A DNA stretch of 64,000 nt from UBA1444 sp964601085. Lineage in GTDB: Bacteria > Bacillota > Negativicutes > UBA1444. Shown here one piece after another: positions 1 through 7,234 of the stretch (its first letter is position 1; every line of letters starts with the position of its first letter). The notes below the pieces were generated by a model that worked only from the letters and a program-made list of their open reading frames with translations, was not told the DNA's origin and searched no databases. Both the position numbers and the translations under genes were made by a program. The DNA is taken from assembly GCA_964601085.1 (NCBI GenBank), contig CAZRLN010000005.1, positions 1 to 64,000 on the forward strand, read 5' to 3'.

Positions 1-419
1 CGCCCCGCGCGGGCGCGTGGTTTGAAAGAAGCGGCTGCGAGTGATTTCTCATTTTTTTACGTCGCGCCCCGCGCGGGCGCGTGGATTGAAACAAGGCGTT
101 GGAAAAGAGCGATCCTCATCAGCCCGTCGCGCCCCGCGCGGGCGCGTGGATTGAAACACGCTATCGCCAGCAACGCCGGGAAGTTAAAAGGTCGCGCCCC
201 GCGCGGGCGCGTGGATTGAAACGTCATACGCTTTTAATATGTTTAGAATCTCTGAGTCGCGCCCCGCGCGGGCGCGTGGATTGAAACCATCCCGACGGTA
301 AACGGCTTCATTACCCAGCCGTCGCGCCCCGTACGGGCGCGTGGATTGAAACAGATACACATGCAAAATCGTCCGCGCCATTTTCACATCGTGCCCCGCG
401 CGGGCGCGTGGATCTCATA
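1..419 (+). CRISPR. CRISPR array, type I-C-like, trailer end
   Basis: Five intact 32-nt repeats lie at 61-92, 126-157, 191-222, 256-287 and 321-352, with a partial variant repeat at 1-28 and a decayed one at about 388-419. Spacers are 32-35 nt. The repeat starts GTCGCGCCCC and ends GTGGATTGAAAC, and it contains a 7-bp GC-rich stem, which is typical of type I-C repeats. The ATTGAAAC 3' end sets transcription on the + strand, so the leader and cas genes should lie to the left, outside the window. The repeat at 321 has two changes in the loop only, leaving the stem intact. The last repeat has lost its 3' end, as is usual at a trailer. The repeat at 1-28 reads TTTGAAAG instead of ATTGAAAC. No cas gene is present in the window. 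Confidence 0.95.
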
Positions 420-421
420 CC

Positions 422-471
422 TTGACAAAGCGCCCCCTTTTGTAGTACTTTGTATTACAAAAGGGGGCGCT
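422..471 (+). promoter_or_regulatory. Promoter and palindromic operator of the toxin-antitoxin operon
   Basis: TTGACA at 422-427 is followed after 18 nt by TACTTT (446-451). A perfect inverted repeat with 16-nt arms (429-444 and 456-471) straddles the -10 region and ends just before the antitoxin ATG at 475. This placement fits autorepression by the antitoxin or the toxin-antitoxin complex. The promoter directly abuts the last decayed CRISPR repeat. Confidence 0.75.
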
Positions 472-474
472 GTT

Positions 475-696
475 ATGACTATATCATTGCGATTGAATGA
501 GAAAGACACTTTGCTCATAAAAAAATACGCGGAGCTGAAAAGAGTAAGCGTGTCTGAATTGATCCGTCAGACGGTGCTGGAACGGATCGAAGATGAATAT
601 GATCTCAAAGCTTATGAAAAGGCTATGGAAGAATATCAGGCGAATCCAGTCGCTTATTCTCATGATGAAGTTCGGAAGCTGCTGGAACTCGACTGA
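475..696 (+). CDS. RelB/DUF6290-type antitoxin
   Basis: 73-residue protein. The N-terminal half (TISLRLNEKDTLLIKKYAELKRVSVSELIRQ) has the beta-strand plus two-helix pattern of ribbon-helix-helix DNA-binding antitoxins. The acidic, helical C-terminus would wrap and neutralise the toxin. The ATG at 475 follows the operator; an upstream in-frame ATG at 346 would run through the CRISPR repeat and is rejected. The stop codon overlaps the toxin start by one base (TGATG), so the pair is translationally coupled. The GGDEF-free, short architecture and partner support the antitoxin call; the exact family name is from memory. Confidence 0.85.
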   Translation: MTISLRLNEKDTLLIKKYAELKRVSVSELIRQTVLERIEDEYDLKAYEKAMEEYQANPVAYSHDEVRKLLELD

Positions 697-971
697 TGGG
701 CTTTGCCGTGGAATACACCGCACGAGCGGTCAAAGAACTTAAAAAATTGGACAAACCTACACGCGCTCTGATTTACGGCTGGATTGAAAAAAATCTGATT
801 GGATGCGATAATCCACGTCTTCACGGCAAAGGTCTGACGGCCAATCATGGGGGGCAATGGCGGTATCGTGTTGGCGATTATCGTCTGATTGCCGACATCC
901 AAGAAGATCGGGTCATTATTTTGGTTTTGACTGTGGGACACCGTAGGGACGTGTACGCGTTGCGAAGTTGA
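696..971 (+). CDS. relE: RelE/ParE-superfamily toxin
   Basis: 91-residue protein with the RelE fold signature: VEYTARAVKELKKLDKPT at the N-terminus, GKGLTANHGGQWRYRVGDYRLIADI in the middle and LTVGHRRDVY at the end. RelE proteins cleave mRNA in the ribosomal A site; the basic Arg residues in WRYRVGDYR and HRRDVY match the positions used for RNA contact in that family. It overlaps the antitoxin stop by one base. It could be a ParE-like gyrase poison, but the HRRDVY ending favours RelE. Confidence 0.88.
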   Translation: MGFAVEYTARAVKELKKLDKPTRALIYGWIEKNLIGCDNPRLHGKGLTANHGGQWRYRVGDYRLIADIQEDRVIILVLTVGHRRDVYALRS

Positions 972-1000
972 CGCGGGAAATCGGTAGTCTGCCATATTTG

Positions 1001-1028
1001 ACACCGGGCTTTGGCTTCGGTGTTTTTT
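1001..1028 (+). terminator. Intrinsic terminator of the toxin-antitoxin operon
   Basis: A six-bp stem (ACACCG/CGGTGT) with additional loop pairing is followed by a T6 tract, 30 bases after the toxin stop. Confidence 0.7.
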
Positions 1029-1039
1029 CTGTCTCATCT

Positions 1040-1516
1040 TCATTGCCGTTTTTCCCGGAATTCCTTCTCCAACTTGAGCAATCGTGATTTCAGGTCCAAG
1101 CCGCCGCGGTAGCCGACCAGGGAACCACTGGCGCCGATCACCCGGTGACAGGGAATAAATATCGGGATCGGGTTGCGATTGTTGGCCATTCCTACAGCCC
1201 TTGCGGCATTCGGGTTGCCGATGCTTTCCGCCAGACGCTTATAGCTGGCTGTTTCACCATAGGGTATTTCACAAAGCCGGCTCCAGACCTGTTGCATGAA
1301 TGCCGTGCCTTCGGGTTGCAACGGCAGGGAAAAGCCCGTCAACTTGCCGGCTAGATAGTCTTGGAGTTGCCGCGCTGCTTCTTGCAGGAGAGGTGTTTCC
1401 TGTATTGTTGCATTGGCTGACCAGTGGTCGGTCGGGAAATACAGGCGGGTTATTTTTCCGTCCTTCTCGGCGATCCCGATGGCGCCGATGGGCGTTTCAT
1501 AAAAATATGCCGACAC
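1040..1516 (-). CDS. ogt: Methylated-DNA--protein-cysteine S-methyltransferase
   Basis: About 158 residues. It contains the invariant active-site motif PCHRV (in FIPCHRVIGASG), preceded by the helix-turn-helix-like stretch ETASYKRLAESIGNPNAARAVGMANNRNP and followed by GYRGGLDLKSRLLKLE. The cysteine irreversibly accepts the O6-alkyl group of guanine in damaged DNA. GTG at 1516 is preferred because GAGGTGG lies six bases upstream; a TTG at 1522 overlaps the adaA stop but has no room for a ribosome site. Together with adaA it reproduces the split AdaA/AdaB arrangement of Bacillus. Confidence 0.92.
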   Translation of the reverse strand: MSAYFYETPIGAIGIAEKDGKITRLYFPTDHWSANATIQETPLLQEAARQLQDYLAGKLTGFSLPLQPEGTAFMQQVWSRLCEIPYGETASYKRLAESIGNPNAARAVGMANNRNPIPIFIPCHRVIGASGSLVGYRGGLDLKSRLLKLEKEFREKRQ

Positions 1517-1518
1517 GC

Positions 1519-2085
1519 TCAACCACCTCGATTCTTTCGATGCTCATTCGGGGAATGCCCGGTTTGCGCCTTGAAGCATTTATAAAAATTGGACACGCTT
1601 TTAAATCCTGTCGCATAAACGATATCGGCGATACTTAGTTCTTCGCGGTTCAGCAAGGTCAACGCTTTGTCCACCCGGATCTTTGTGATGTACTTGCTGG
1701 GGGTCAGGCCGGAATGCCGCTTAAACAGCCGACTCAAGTGGTTGCTGCTGATACCGAGTCGCTTGGACAGGGAAGTCATATCGATGGCGCGTTCATAATC
1801 GGCGTCCATGATCATTTTCGCCTTGGCGACCAGGTCCAATTCCGGCTCGAAGCCTGTTTGGTCTGGACAACACCTTTTGCAGGGGCGAAACCCGCTTGCC
1901 AGCGCGTCTGCCAGGTTTTCGAAGAATATTGTGTTGGCGCGCACCGGATTCTTTGATTTGCAGGATGGTTTGCAGAAGATTTCCGTTGTTTTTACGCCAT
2001 AGAAAAAAATGCCGTCAAACTTCCTGTCGCAATTCACGACGGCTTGCCATTTTTCATCCTCGCTAATTTGGCTGAACTCTTTCAT
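1519..2085 (-). CDS. adaA: Ada-type methyl-phosphotriester sensor and AraC-family activator
   Basis: 188 residues. The N-terminal Ada zinc domain has the four cysteines expected (FCKPSCKSKNP and FRPCKRCCPD); one of them takes the methyl group from a DNA phosphotriester. The C-terminal AraC helix-turn-helix (about 100-185) includes SLSKRLGISSNHLSRLFKRHSGLTPSKYI and IADIVYATGFKSVSNFYKCFK. Methylation turns Ada proteins into activators of their own operon, so it probably controls the downstream ogt gene. GGAGAAGGA lies just upstream of the ATG. The methyltransferase domain fused to Ada in Escherichia coli is absent here and is supplied by ogt. Confidence 0.92.
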   Translation of the reverse strand: MKEFSQISEDEKWQAVVNCDRKFDGIFFYGVKTTEIFCKPSCKSKNPVRANTIFFENLADALASGFRPCKRCCPDQTGFEPELDLVAKAKMIMDADYERAIDMTSLSKRLGISSNHLSRLFKRHSGLTPSKYITKIRVDKALTLLNREELSIADIVYATGFKSVSNFYKCFKAQTGHSPNEHRKNRGG

Positions 2086-2235
2086 TCGATATCCTTCTCC
2101 ATGTTTCTCGAATTATGCCGCAGCACATCGATCTGACTTTATTTTACCGGAAACAGGGTAATAAATCTTCCCGTATTCCACCCTGCAATTAAAGCGCACA
2201 AAAAAGACATCTATCCTGCCGACGCGTACCGATGA

Positions 2236-2241
2236 TATAAT
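2236..2241 (+). promoter_or_regulatory. Extended -10 promoter element for the crystallin-like gene
   Basis: TGATATAAT (2233-2241) is an extended -10 box 38 bases upstream of the GTG start at 2280. No convincing -35 box is visible. Confidence 0.5.
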
Positions 2242-2279
2242 AAGCGCGTGATTCACAATATGAAGATGGGAGGGTTTTT

Positions 2280-2669
2280 GTGAGACGGTTTTCGATGGTC
2301 ATGATTCTCGCGGTGCTTCTGGTGGTCAGCCTGCCCGGTGCGGTTTCCGCCGAATGGAATGCGGCCCAAAACAAGTGGATTGTCGGCGACAACGATGCGG
2401 TTTTTTACAGCAGCCCCAGTTGTACCGGTCCGCAGTGGTTATTGATGCAGGGGACACAGTCCTATCCCATCCTGCACAACATTTCCAGCAATGGGGTCAA
2501 AAGTTGGAACAATCTGATTCAGTGCGCCGAAGTCGGCAAGAATGCCGAGGTTACAATTTGTTCCGTGCAAAGTTATAAAGGAAAGTGTCTCACGTTGACC
2601 GCCGGAGTTCATTCCCTCGCCGGGACCGGGTTGGCAAAGGAAGTAAGCTCCATCCGCAAAGACCGATAA
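2280..2669 (+). CDS. Small secreted protein, beta/gamma-crystallin or inhibitor I36-like
   Basis: 129 residues from a GTG with GGGAGG seven bases upstream. Residues 1-23 form a clear signal peptide ending VSA. The mature part has four to five cysteines and a pattern (SYKGKCLTL...GVHSLAGTGLAKEVSSIR) that resembles one Greek-key half of bacterial beta/gamma-crystallin-like or peptidase-inhibitor I36 proteins, with the typical final SSIR strand. Secreted to the envelope or outside. It is monocistronic, between its own extended -10 promoter and a terminator. The fold assignment is pattern recognition only. Confidence 0.6.
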   Translation: MRRFSMVMILAVLLVVSLPGAVSAEWNAAQNKWIVGDNDAVFYSSPSCTGPQWLLMQGTQSYPILHNISSNGVKSWNNLIQCAEVGKNAEVTICSVQSYKGKCLTLTAGVHSLAGTGLAKEVSSIRKDR

Positions 2670-2673
2670 AGCA

Positions 2674-2710
2674 AACTCCCGGGCGTTGAATCCCGGGAGT
2701 TGTTATTTTT
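2674..2710. terminator. Bidirectional intrinsic terminator
   Basis: A perfect 10-bp stem (AACTCCCGGG/CCCGGGAGTT) is followed by TGTTATTTTT on the + strand. It lies between the convergent crystallin-like gene and korB. Confidence 0.85.
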
Positions 2711-3575
2711 AGCGGAAATCCTCGAGCAATCTTTCCAAAATATCTTTGTCCAGCAGGACGGCCTTGTCCGTCAGCGGCCCTGGGGACTCCTGCCGGATCA
2801 GTTTGTCGTAAGGCTGACGGTCCGTGTTTTGATAGACGAGGCCGGTGACGAGTCCTTCGTATTGCTCGACCGTGGCCAGCGCCGCCGCCTTGTCGCGCGG
2901 GTCGTAGCCGAACAACGAATCGAGTCGGGTCAGGTGCTCGCGGTACCAGTCGTAGGTGTTGACCTTGTTGAAGGTGACGCAGGGGCTGAAGATGTTGATG
3001 AACGCAAAGCCCGGATGCCGGGAGCCCTGCTCGATCAGGGCGGTGAGGCCGGCGATGTCGGTGGAGACGCCCTGGGCGACGAAGGTGGCGCCGGCGGCGA
3101 TGGCCACCTGGATGACGGGCAGCGGGGCCTCGATGGAGCCGGCCGGGGTGGTTTTAGTCTTGAAGCCCAGGTCGCTCCGGGGTGAGGTCTGGCCTTTGGT
3201 CAGCCCGTAGATGTGGTTGTCCATGACGAGGCAGGTCAGGTCGATGTTGCGCCGCATGGCCTGGATCGTGTGGTTGAGGCCGATGGCGTAGCCGTCGCCG
3301 TCGCCGCCTACCGCGAGGACGGTCAGGTCCGGGTTCGCCAGTTTCACGCCCTGGGCGATGGGAAGGGACCGGCCGTGGATGCTGTTGATGCCGTAGGAAT
3401 AGAGGTAGCCTGGCAGGCGGCTGGAGCAGCCGATGCCGGAGATCACGACCAGGCGTTCCGGTTCCAGACCGAGATTGGCCGCCGCCCGTTCGATGGCGGT
3501 CTGCACGGCGAAATCGCCGCAGCCCGGACACCAGTTTGGTTTGACGCCGTTATGAAAATCTTTTGCCGTTGCCAT
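2709..3575 (-). CDS. korB: 2-oxoacid:ferredoxin oxidoreductase, beta subunit
   Basis: About 288 residues. It is the thiamine-diphosphate-binding subunit: WCPGCGDF near residue 16, GIGCSSRLPGY, HGRSLPIAQGVKLANPDL, and the GDGDGYAIGLNH diphosphate/Mg motif followed by NHIYGLTKGQTSP. With KorA it oxidatively decarboxylates a 2-oxoacid, probably 2-oxoglutarate, to the acyl-CoA and reduces ferredoxin. ATG at 3575 has AAGGAG eight bases upstream and overlaps the korA stop by one base; the ATG at 3593 lies inside korA and has no clear site. The substrate cannot be fixed from sequence. Confidence 0.92.
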   Translation of the reverse strand: MATAKDFHNGVKPNWCPGCGDFAVQTAIERAAANLGLEPERLVVISGIGCSSRLPGYLYSYGINSIHGRSLPIAQGVKLANPDLTVLAVGGDGDGYAIGLNHTIQAMRRNIDLTCLVMDNHIYGLTKGQTSPRSDLGFKTKTTPAGSIEAPLPVIQVAIAAGATFVAQGVSTDIAGLTALIEQGSRHPGFAFINIFSPCVTFNKVNTYDWYREHLTRLDSLFGYDPRDKAAALATVEQYEGLVTGLVYQNTDRQPYDKLIRQESPGPLTDKAVLLDKDILERLLEDFR

Positions 3576-5323
3576 CAGATCATCTCCTTGCATTGGCGGT
3601 AAATCTCGCCGGGTGTAAACAGCCGGCCGTCATATTTCAGGATGGATTTCAGTTCCGCGCCGCCGCTCGTCTGCATCCGGATCAACCCGGCCAACTGGGC
3701 GGTGGCGTTGTTTTCCACGACGAATATGTGCCGGGCCTGCCGCAGCAGCGGGGTCAGTTGCTCGGTCGGGAACGGCCAAAGCAAACGCAGGTGCGCCTGC
3801 CGCACCCGATGCCCGTCCTGGCGGAGTTGACGGGCGGCTTCGCGGATGGCGCCGCGAGTCGAACCCATGCCGATCAGCAGGATGTCCGCCGCCGCGTCGT
3901 CCGGCCCGTCAGCCCAGACTGGGGTCGGGAACCGGTCCGGCAGGGAACGGGTCTTGCGTAGCCGCTTTTCCATCTGGCGCCGGCGGTTGGCCATGTCTTC
4001 GGAAGGTTTGCCGGATTCAGCGTGCTCCAGTCCCGTGACGTGGTGGATGCCGTATTTCATGCCGGGGATCGTCCGGGGACTGATCCCGTCTTCGGTCACT
4101 TGATAGCGGTTGAAGTAGGCCGGATTCTCGATGGGCGGCAGGTCGGCGGGATCGACGAGTTTGCCGCGGCGGATAGTCACGCGGGACAGATCGTAGGGTT
4201 CGGCTGTCTGCAAACCCAGGGAGAGTTGCAGGTCGGTGAGCAGAATCACCGGACACTGGTACTCCTCGGCCAGGTTAAAGGCTTCGGCCGCATCGTAAAA
4301 CGCTTCTTCGACATCGCCGGGCGCCAGGACGACCTTTGGGATCTCACCGGGTGTGCCGAACAACATTGCCAGTAGATCGGATTGTTCCTGTTTCGTCGGC
4401 ATGCCGGTGCTCGGGCCGGCTCGCTGGGTGTCGATGATGACGAGCGGGGTTTCCGTCATGCCGGCCAGGCCAATGGCTTCAGTCTTCAGGGCGAGCCCCG
4501 GTCCGCTGGAGGCGGTCATCGCCCGGGCGCCGGCGTAGGCCGCGCCGATGGCCATGGTGCAGGCGGCGATTTCGTCTTCGGTCTGGACGACGATGCCGCC
4601 CAGTTCGGGCAGGCGCTTGATCATGTATTCCATGATTTCCGACGACGGGGTGATCGGGTAGGCGGACAGGAAGCGGCAGCCGCCGGCGATGGCGCCGAGG
4701 GCGACGGCTTCGTTGCCGATGCCGAAGATTCGGGCTTTTCCATCGCCCGGCTGCATGGCCAGAGCCCGAACGGCTTGCGGTTGATGTTCCTGTATACTGC
4801 GGTATCCAGCTTCAAAGGCCTGTCGGTTGTCGGCGACAATTTTGGGGCCCTGGCGTTGATACCATTCTCCCACCACGTCGAGAAACGGTTCGGGTGGCAG
4901 ACCCATCACGGCGGCGGTCGCGCCGAGGGCGACGACGTTGCGCTGAATGACGGAGCCGGCGGCTTTGGCTAAGTCGGTCAAGGGGATGGCGCACAGGGGA
5001 GCGTTAACTCCGTCGGGGAGTGTTGGCAAAAAGGCCGCATCGGCCAGGATGATGCCAGCGGCGACGACTTCGGCCGCGCTGAGGGTGAGGGTTTCCTGAT
5101 CGAAAGCGACCAGCAGTTCGACGTTGTCGGCGACCGAATCCAGCGGCCGGACGCCGATTCGCAGGGTGTTGTCGGTATGGCCGCCGCGAATTCGGGATGA
5201 AAACTGCCGATATCCGTACAGATGGTACCCCAGGCGGTTGAGGGTCGTGGCGAAGATCGCGCCGGCGCTTTCGATGCCGTCTCCCTGTTGGCCGCCGATT
5301 TTCCAGGACAGTTGTTCGAGCAT
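3575..5323 (-). CDS. korA: 2-oxoacid:ferredoxin oxidoreductase, fused gamma-alpha subunit
   Basis: 582 residues from the ATG at 5323, which has AAGGAGG nine bases upstream; the longer reading from 5377 is not supported. Residues about 5-180 are the gamma domain (WKIGGQQGDGIESAG). Residues about 205-400 are the alpha pyrimidine-binding domain (GNEAVALGAIAGGCRFLSAYPITPSSEIMEY, then MTASSGPGLALKTEAIGLAGMTETPLV). The rest is the C-terminal transketolase-like domain (FVVENNATAQLAGL). Electrons go to ferredoxin, as expected in an anaerobe. It forms a two-gene operon with korB. Confidence 0.93.
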   Translation of the reverse strand: MLEQLSWKIGGQQGDGIESAGAIFATTLNRLGYHLYGYRQFSSRIRGGHTDNTLRIGVRPLDSVADNVELLVAFDQETLTLSAAEVVAAGIILADAAFLPTLPDGVNAPLCAIPLTDLAKAAGSVIQRNVVALGATAAVMGLPPEPFLDVVGEWYQRQGPKIVADNRQAFEAGYRSIQEHQPQAVRALAMQPGDGKARIFGIGNEAVALGAIAGGCRFLSAYPITPSSEIMEYMIKRLPELGGIVVQTEDEIAACTMAIGAAYAGARAMTASSGPGLALKTEAIGLAGMTETPLVIIDTQRAGPSTGMPTKQEQSDLLAMLFGTPGEIPKVVLAPGDVEEAFYDAAEAFNLAEEYQCPVILLTDLQLSLGLQTAEPYDLSRVTIRRGKLVDPADLPPIENPAYFNRYQVTEDGISPRTIPGMKYGIHHVTGLEHAESGKPSEDMANRRRQMEKRLRKTRSLPDRFPTPVWADGPDDAAADILLIGMGSTRGAIREAARQLRQDGHRVRQAHLRLLWPFPTEQLTPLLRQARHIFVVENNATAQLAGLIRMQTSGGAELKSILKYDGRLFTPGEIYRQCKEMI

Positions 5324-5627
5324 GGCGAGTTCCTCCTTTGTTTCCTGCTTATTTCCTTTCGGCAAACGGAGAAACATTCCTCCTTGTAGAAAAATTGATT
5401 TTTGTTCGGAGCAGAATGGCTTTCCCTTTATCCAGATTGTGACTATAATTCAATTTGTAGGAGATATTGTGGACGTTGTCTTTGGTTATACGCAATTTCG
5501 GGGAGCGGCGGCTATGAATTTAACGCTGGGCGATCTGAGCCCCAGAAGGAGATTGCTGTCGCAGACGCGAAATCGTTTGATAGAGCGTAATGTATGTGGT
5601 GGGGTGGTTATCAAATGGAGGTGCCTC
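5324..5627. other. Divergent intergenic region
   Basis: This 304-base stretch separates korA from the AlbA_2 gene. It contains the korA ribosome site (5333-5340) and a TATAAT at 5444-5449 on the + strand without a good -35 box. The in-frame + strand extension of the AlbA_2 gene shows no protein-like composition. Nothing else is recognised. Confidence 0.5.
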
Positions 5628-7034
5628 ATGACGATCTTGGAACAGATAGCACGTGGCGAAGGAAAGACGTTGGAGTTCAAAGCGGCAATACCAACTTCCG
5701 AACGATTGGCCAAGTCGATTATTGCATTTGCGAATACCGGCGGAGGGAAAATACTTATTGGCGTCAAAGATGATGGGACCGTTATGGGGATAGAGAACTC
5801 CGAGGTGCCTGACTATATGGACCGAATCGCCAATATGGCCCATGATCTTATTCATCCACTGATCGTACCTGAAATTTATGGATATTCGCTACAGGAACTT
5901 ACAATTATTGTCGTGGAGGTATATCCCAGCCCGGTTAAACCACATTTTCTGAAAAGCTTGGGCAAAGCGGCAGGCGTCTATATTCGCGTTGGCGCAACCA
6001 ACAAACAGGCTGATCCTGAATATGTTCAGGAATTAGAACGTCAGAAACTCAACATTTCATTTGATGAAGATTGTTGTTCAGATTGCCCGGACCAAGCAGA
6101 GGTTATTGAGGCGTTGAGAAAACTCCTTGCGATTCAATTACGCAAAGAAATCACTGAAGAAACTTTGGTAAATCTAAAGTTCTTAAAAGTTCAGCAAGGA
6201 AAACTACAATTAACCAACGCTGGCCCCATTTTGATGGGTGCGTGGGAACACGTTCACATAAAGTGCGCCCGATTCAAGGGTGATGATTCTGATGTATTCA
6301 TCGACCGTAAAGAATTGACGGGGGACTTGTTTTTCCAATTAGAGAATGCCATGAAATTTCTGCTGGCAAATATCAATCTGTCGGGAGAAGTCGGCGCCGA
6401 CCATCTGCGACGGATCGATAAATATGAGATACCTCCCGAAGCTTTACGTGAAGCGTTGGTCAACGCCATTGTGCACCGCGATTATGTGATGTCAGGTTCA
6501 GACATAAAAGTGGCCGTTTATGATTCCCGAATTGAGATCACTTCACCGGGCGCATTTCCAAGAGGGATTACGCTGGAGGAAGTTCTCGATGGTCGCTCGG
6601 AAGTACGGAATAAGGTCATCGCCCGAGTCTTCAAAGAGGCCGAACTTATTGAACAGTGGGGACGGGGGATTCGGAAACTGACTCGGCTTTGTTTGGAAGC
6701 CGGTTTGCAAAAACCGGACATTATTGAAACAGGAATGTTTGTGCAGGTAACGTTTTATCGCAAGAGTCGGACGCAAAAAACGGACGCAAAAAACGGACGC
6801 AAAAAACGGACGCAAAAAACGGACGCAAACAGAAAAACGGTGGAAGCACAAAATAGTATATTAGCGTTTGTTTTGGGTCAGGGAGAGATTACGGTGGCTC
6901 AAGGAATGGAGCTGTTAGGGTTGGGCAAGTCGCGAACGTCGGAAGTTTTGAGCGGAATGGTGCAAGCCGGCATTTTGGTTAAGCGAGGCATTGGCAGGGC
7001 AACTTGTTATGTGCGGGGTTCAGCTTCGCGCTGA
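5628..7034 (+). CDS. AlbA_2 (Schlafen-type) / HATPase-like protein with C-terminal winged helix
   Basis: 468 residues from the ATG at 5628 (GGAGG six bases upstream). Residues 1-130 are an AlbA_2 domain (GEGKTLEFKAA, SIIAFANTGGGKILIGVKDDG). Residues about 265-350 resemble HATPase_c_4 (EALREALVNAIVHRDY, SPGAFPRG, RNKVIARVF...IEQWGRGI). Residues about 410-468 are a helix-turn-helix (VAQGMELLGLGKSRTSEVLSGMVQAG). Such proteins are annotated as ATP-binding transcriptional regulators and are frequent in defence islands. The link at residues 381-401 is lysine-rich and coded by a 13-bp tandem repeat, so the C-terminal domain could be switched off by frameshift. Function is otherwise unknown. Confidence 0.85.
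   Translation: MTILEQIARGEGKTLEFKAAIPTSERLAKSIIAFANTGGGKILIGVKDDGTVMGIENSEVPDYMDRIANMAHDLIHPLIVPEIYGYSLQELTIIVVEVYPSPVKPHFLKSLGKAAGVYIRVGATNKQADPEYVQELERQKLNISFDEDCCSDCPDQAEVIEALRKLLAIQLRKEITEETLVNLKFLKVQQGKLQLTNAGPILMGAWEHVHIKCARFKGDDSDVFIDRKELTGDLFFQLENAMKFLLANINLSGEVGADHLRRIDKYEIPPEALREALVNAIVHRDYVMSGSDIKVAVYDSRIEITSPGAFPRGITLEEVLDGRSEVRNKVIARVFKEAELIEQWGRGIRKLTRLCLEAGLQKPDIIETGMFVQVTFYRKSRTQKTDAKNGRKKRTQKTDANRKTVEAQNSILAFVLGQGEITVAQGMELLGLGKSRTSEVLSGMVQAGILVKRGIGRATCYVRGSASR
6768..6829 (+). repeat. 13-bp tandem repeat inside a coding region (4.8 copies)
   Basis: Four perfect copies of CGGACGCAAAAAA at 6768-6819 plus a ten-base partial copy to 6829. The unit is not a multiple of three, so the frame rotates through it: 39 bp encode the 13-residue block RTQKTDAKNGRKK, seen about 1.7 times. 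Gain or loss of one unit would frameshift the protein before its winged-helix domain. Each unit also holds an A6 run. Confidence 0.95.
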
Positions 7035-7052
7035 TAAGGAATACTGCATTGA

Positions 7053-7094
7053 AAAATGAGCTGCGTTGAAAATTGCTTCAGCGCAGCTCATTTT
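7053..7094 (+). terminator. Intrinsic terminator after the AlbA_2 gene
   Basis: A 13-bp perfect stem (AAAATGAGCTGCG/CGCAGCTCATTTT) with a 16-nt loop, ending in T4, begins 19 bases after the stop codon. Confidence 0.75.
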
Positions 7095-7234
7095 GTATCG
7101 TTTGCAGGGATGATCAGAGTTCTTGCTCCTAGTCATGGGCAGGATATTGGCGTATGGAAAACGAATGAGTGTACGGGATCATACTTTGAAACGTAGATCC
7201 GGACCAATTTTCAACGACTTGGGAGTAGCTGATC

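Noticed and set aside
22..387. Open reading frames across the CRISPR repeats on both strands, with repeated RARGL or GAWIET segments
   Set aside because: They are translations of the repeats; there is no ribosome site or protein-like composition.
2700..5000. Long + strand ORFs opposite korAB (e.g. 2700-3185, 4382-4972)
   Set aside because: They are antisense shadows in GC-rich coding sequence, with Gly/Arg-rich, protein-unlike composition.
5124..5627. Long N-terminal extension of the AlbA_2 gene
   Set aside because: It overlaps korA in antisense, has no ribosome site, and the GGAGG-ATG at 5628 begins exactly at the AlbA_2 domain.
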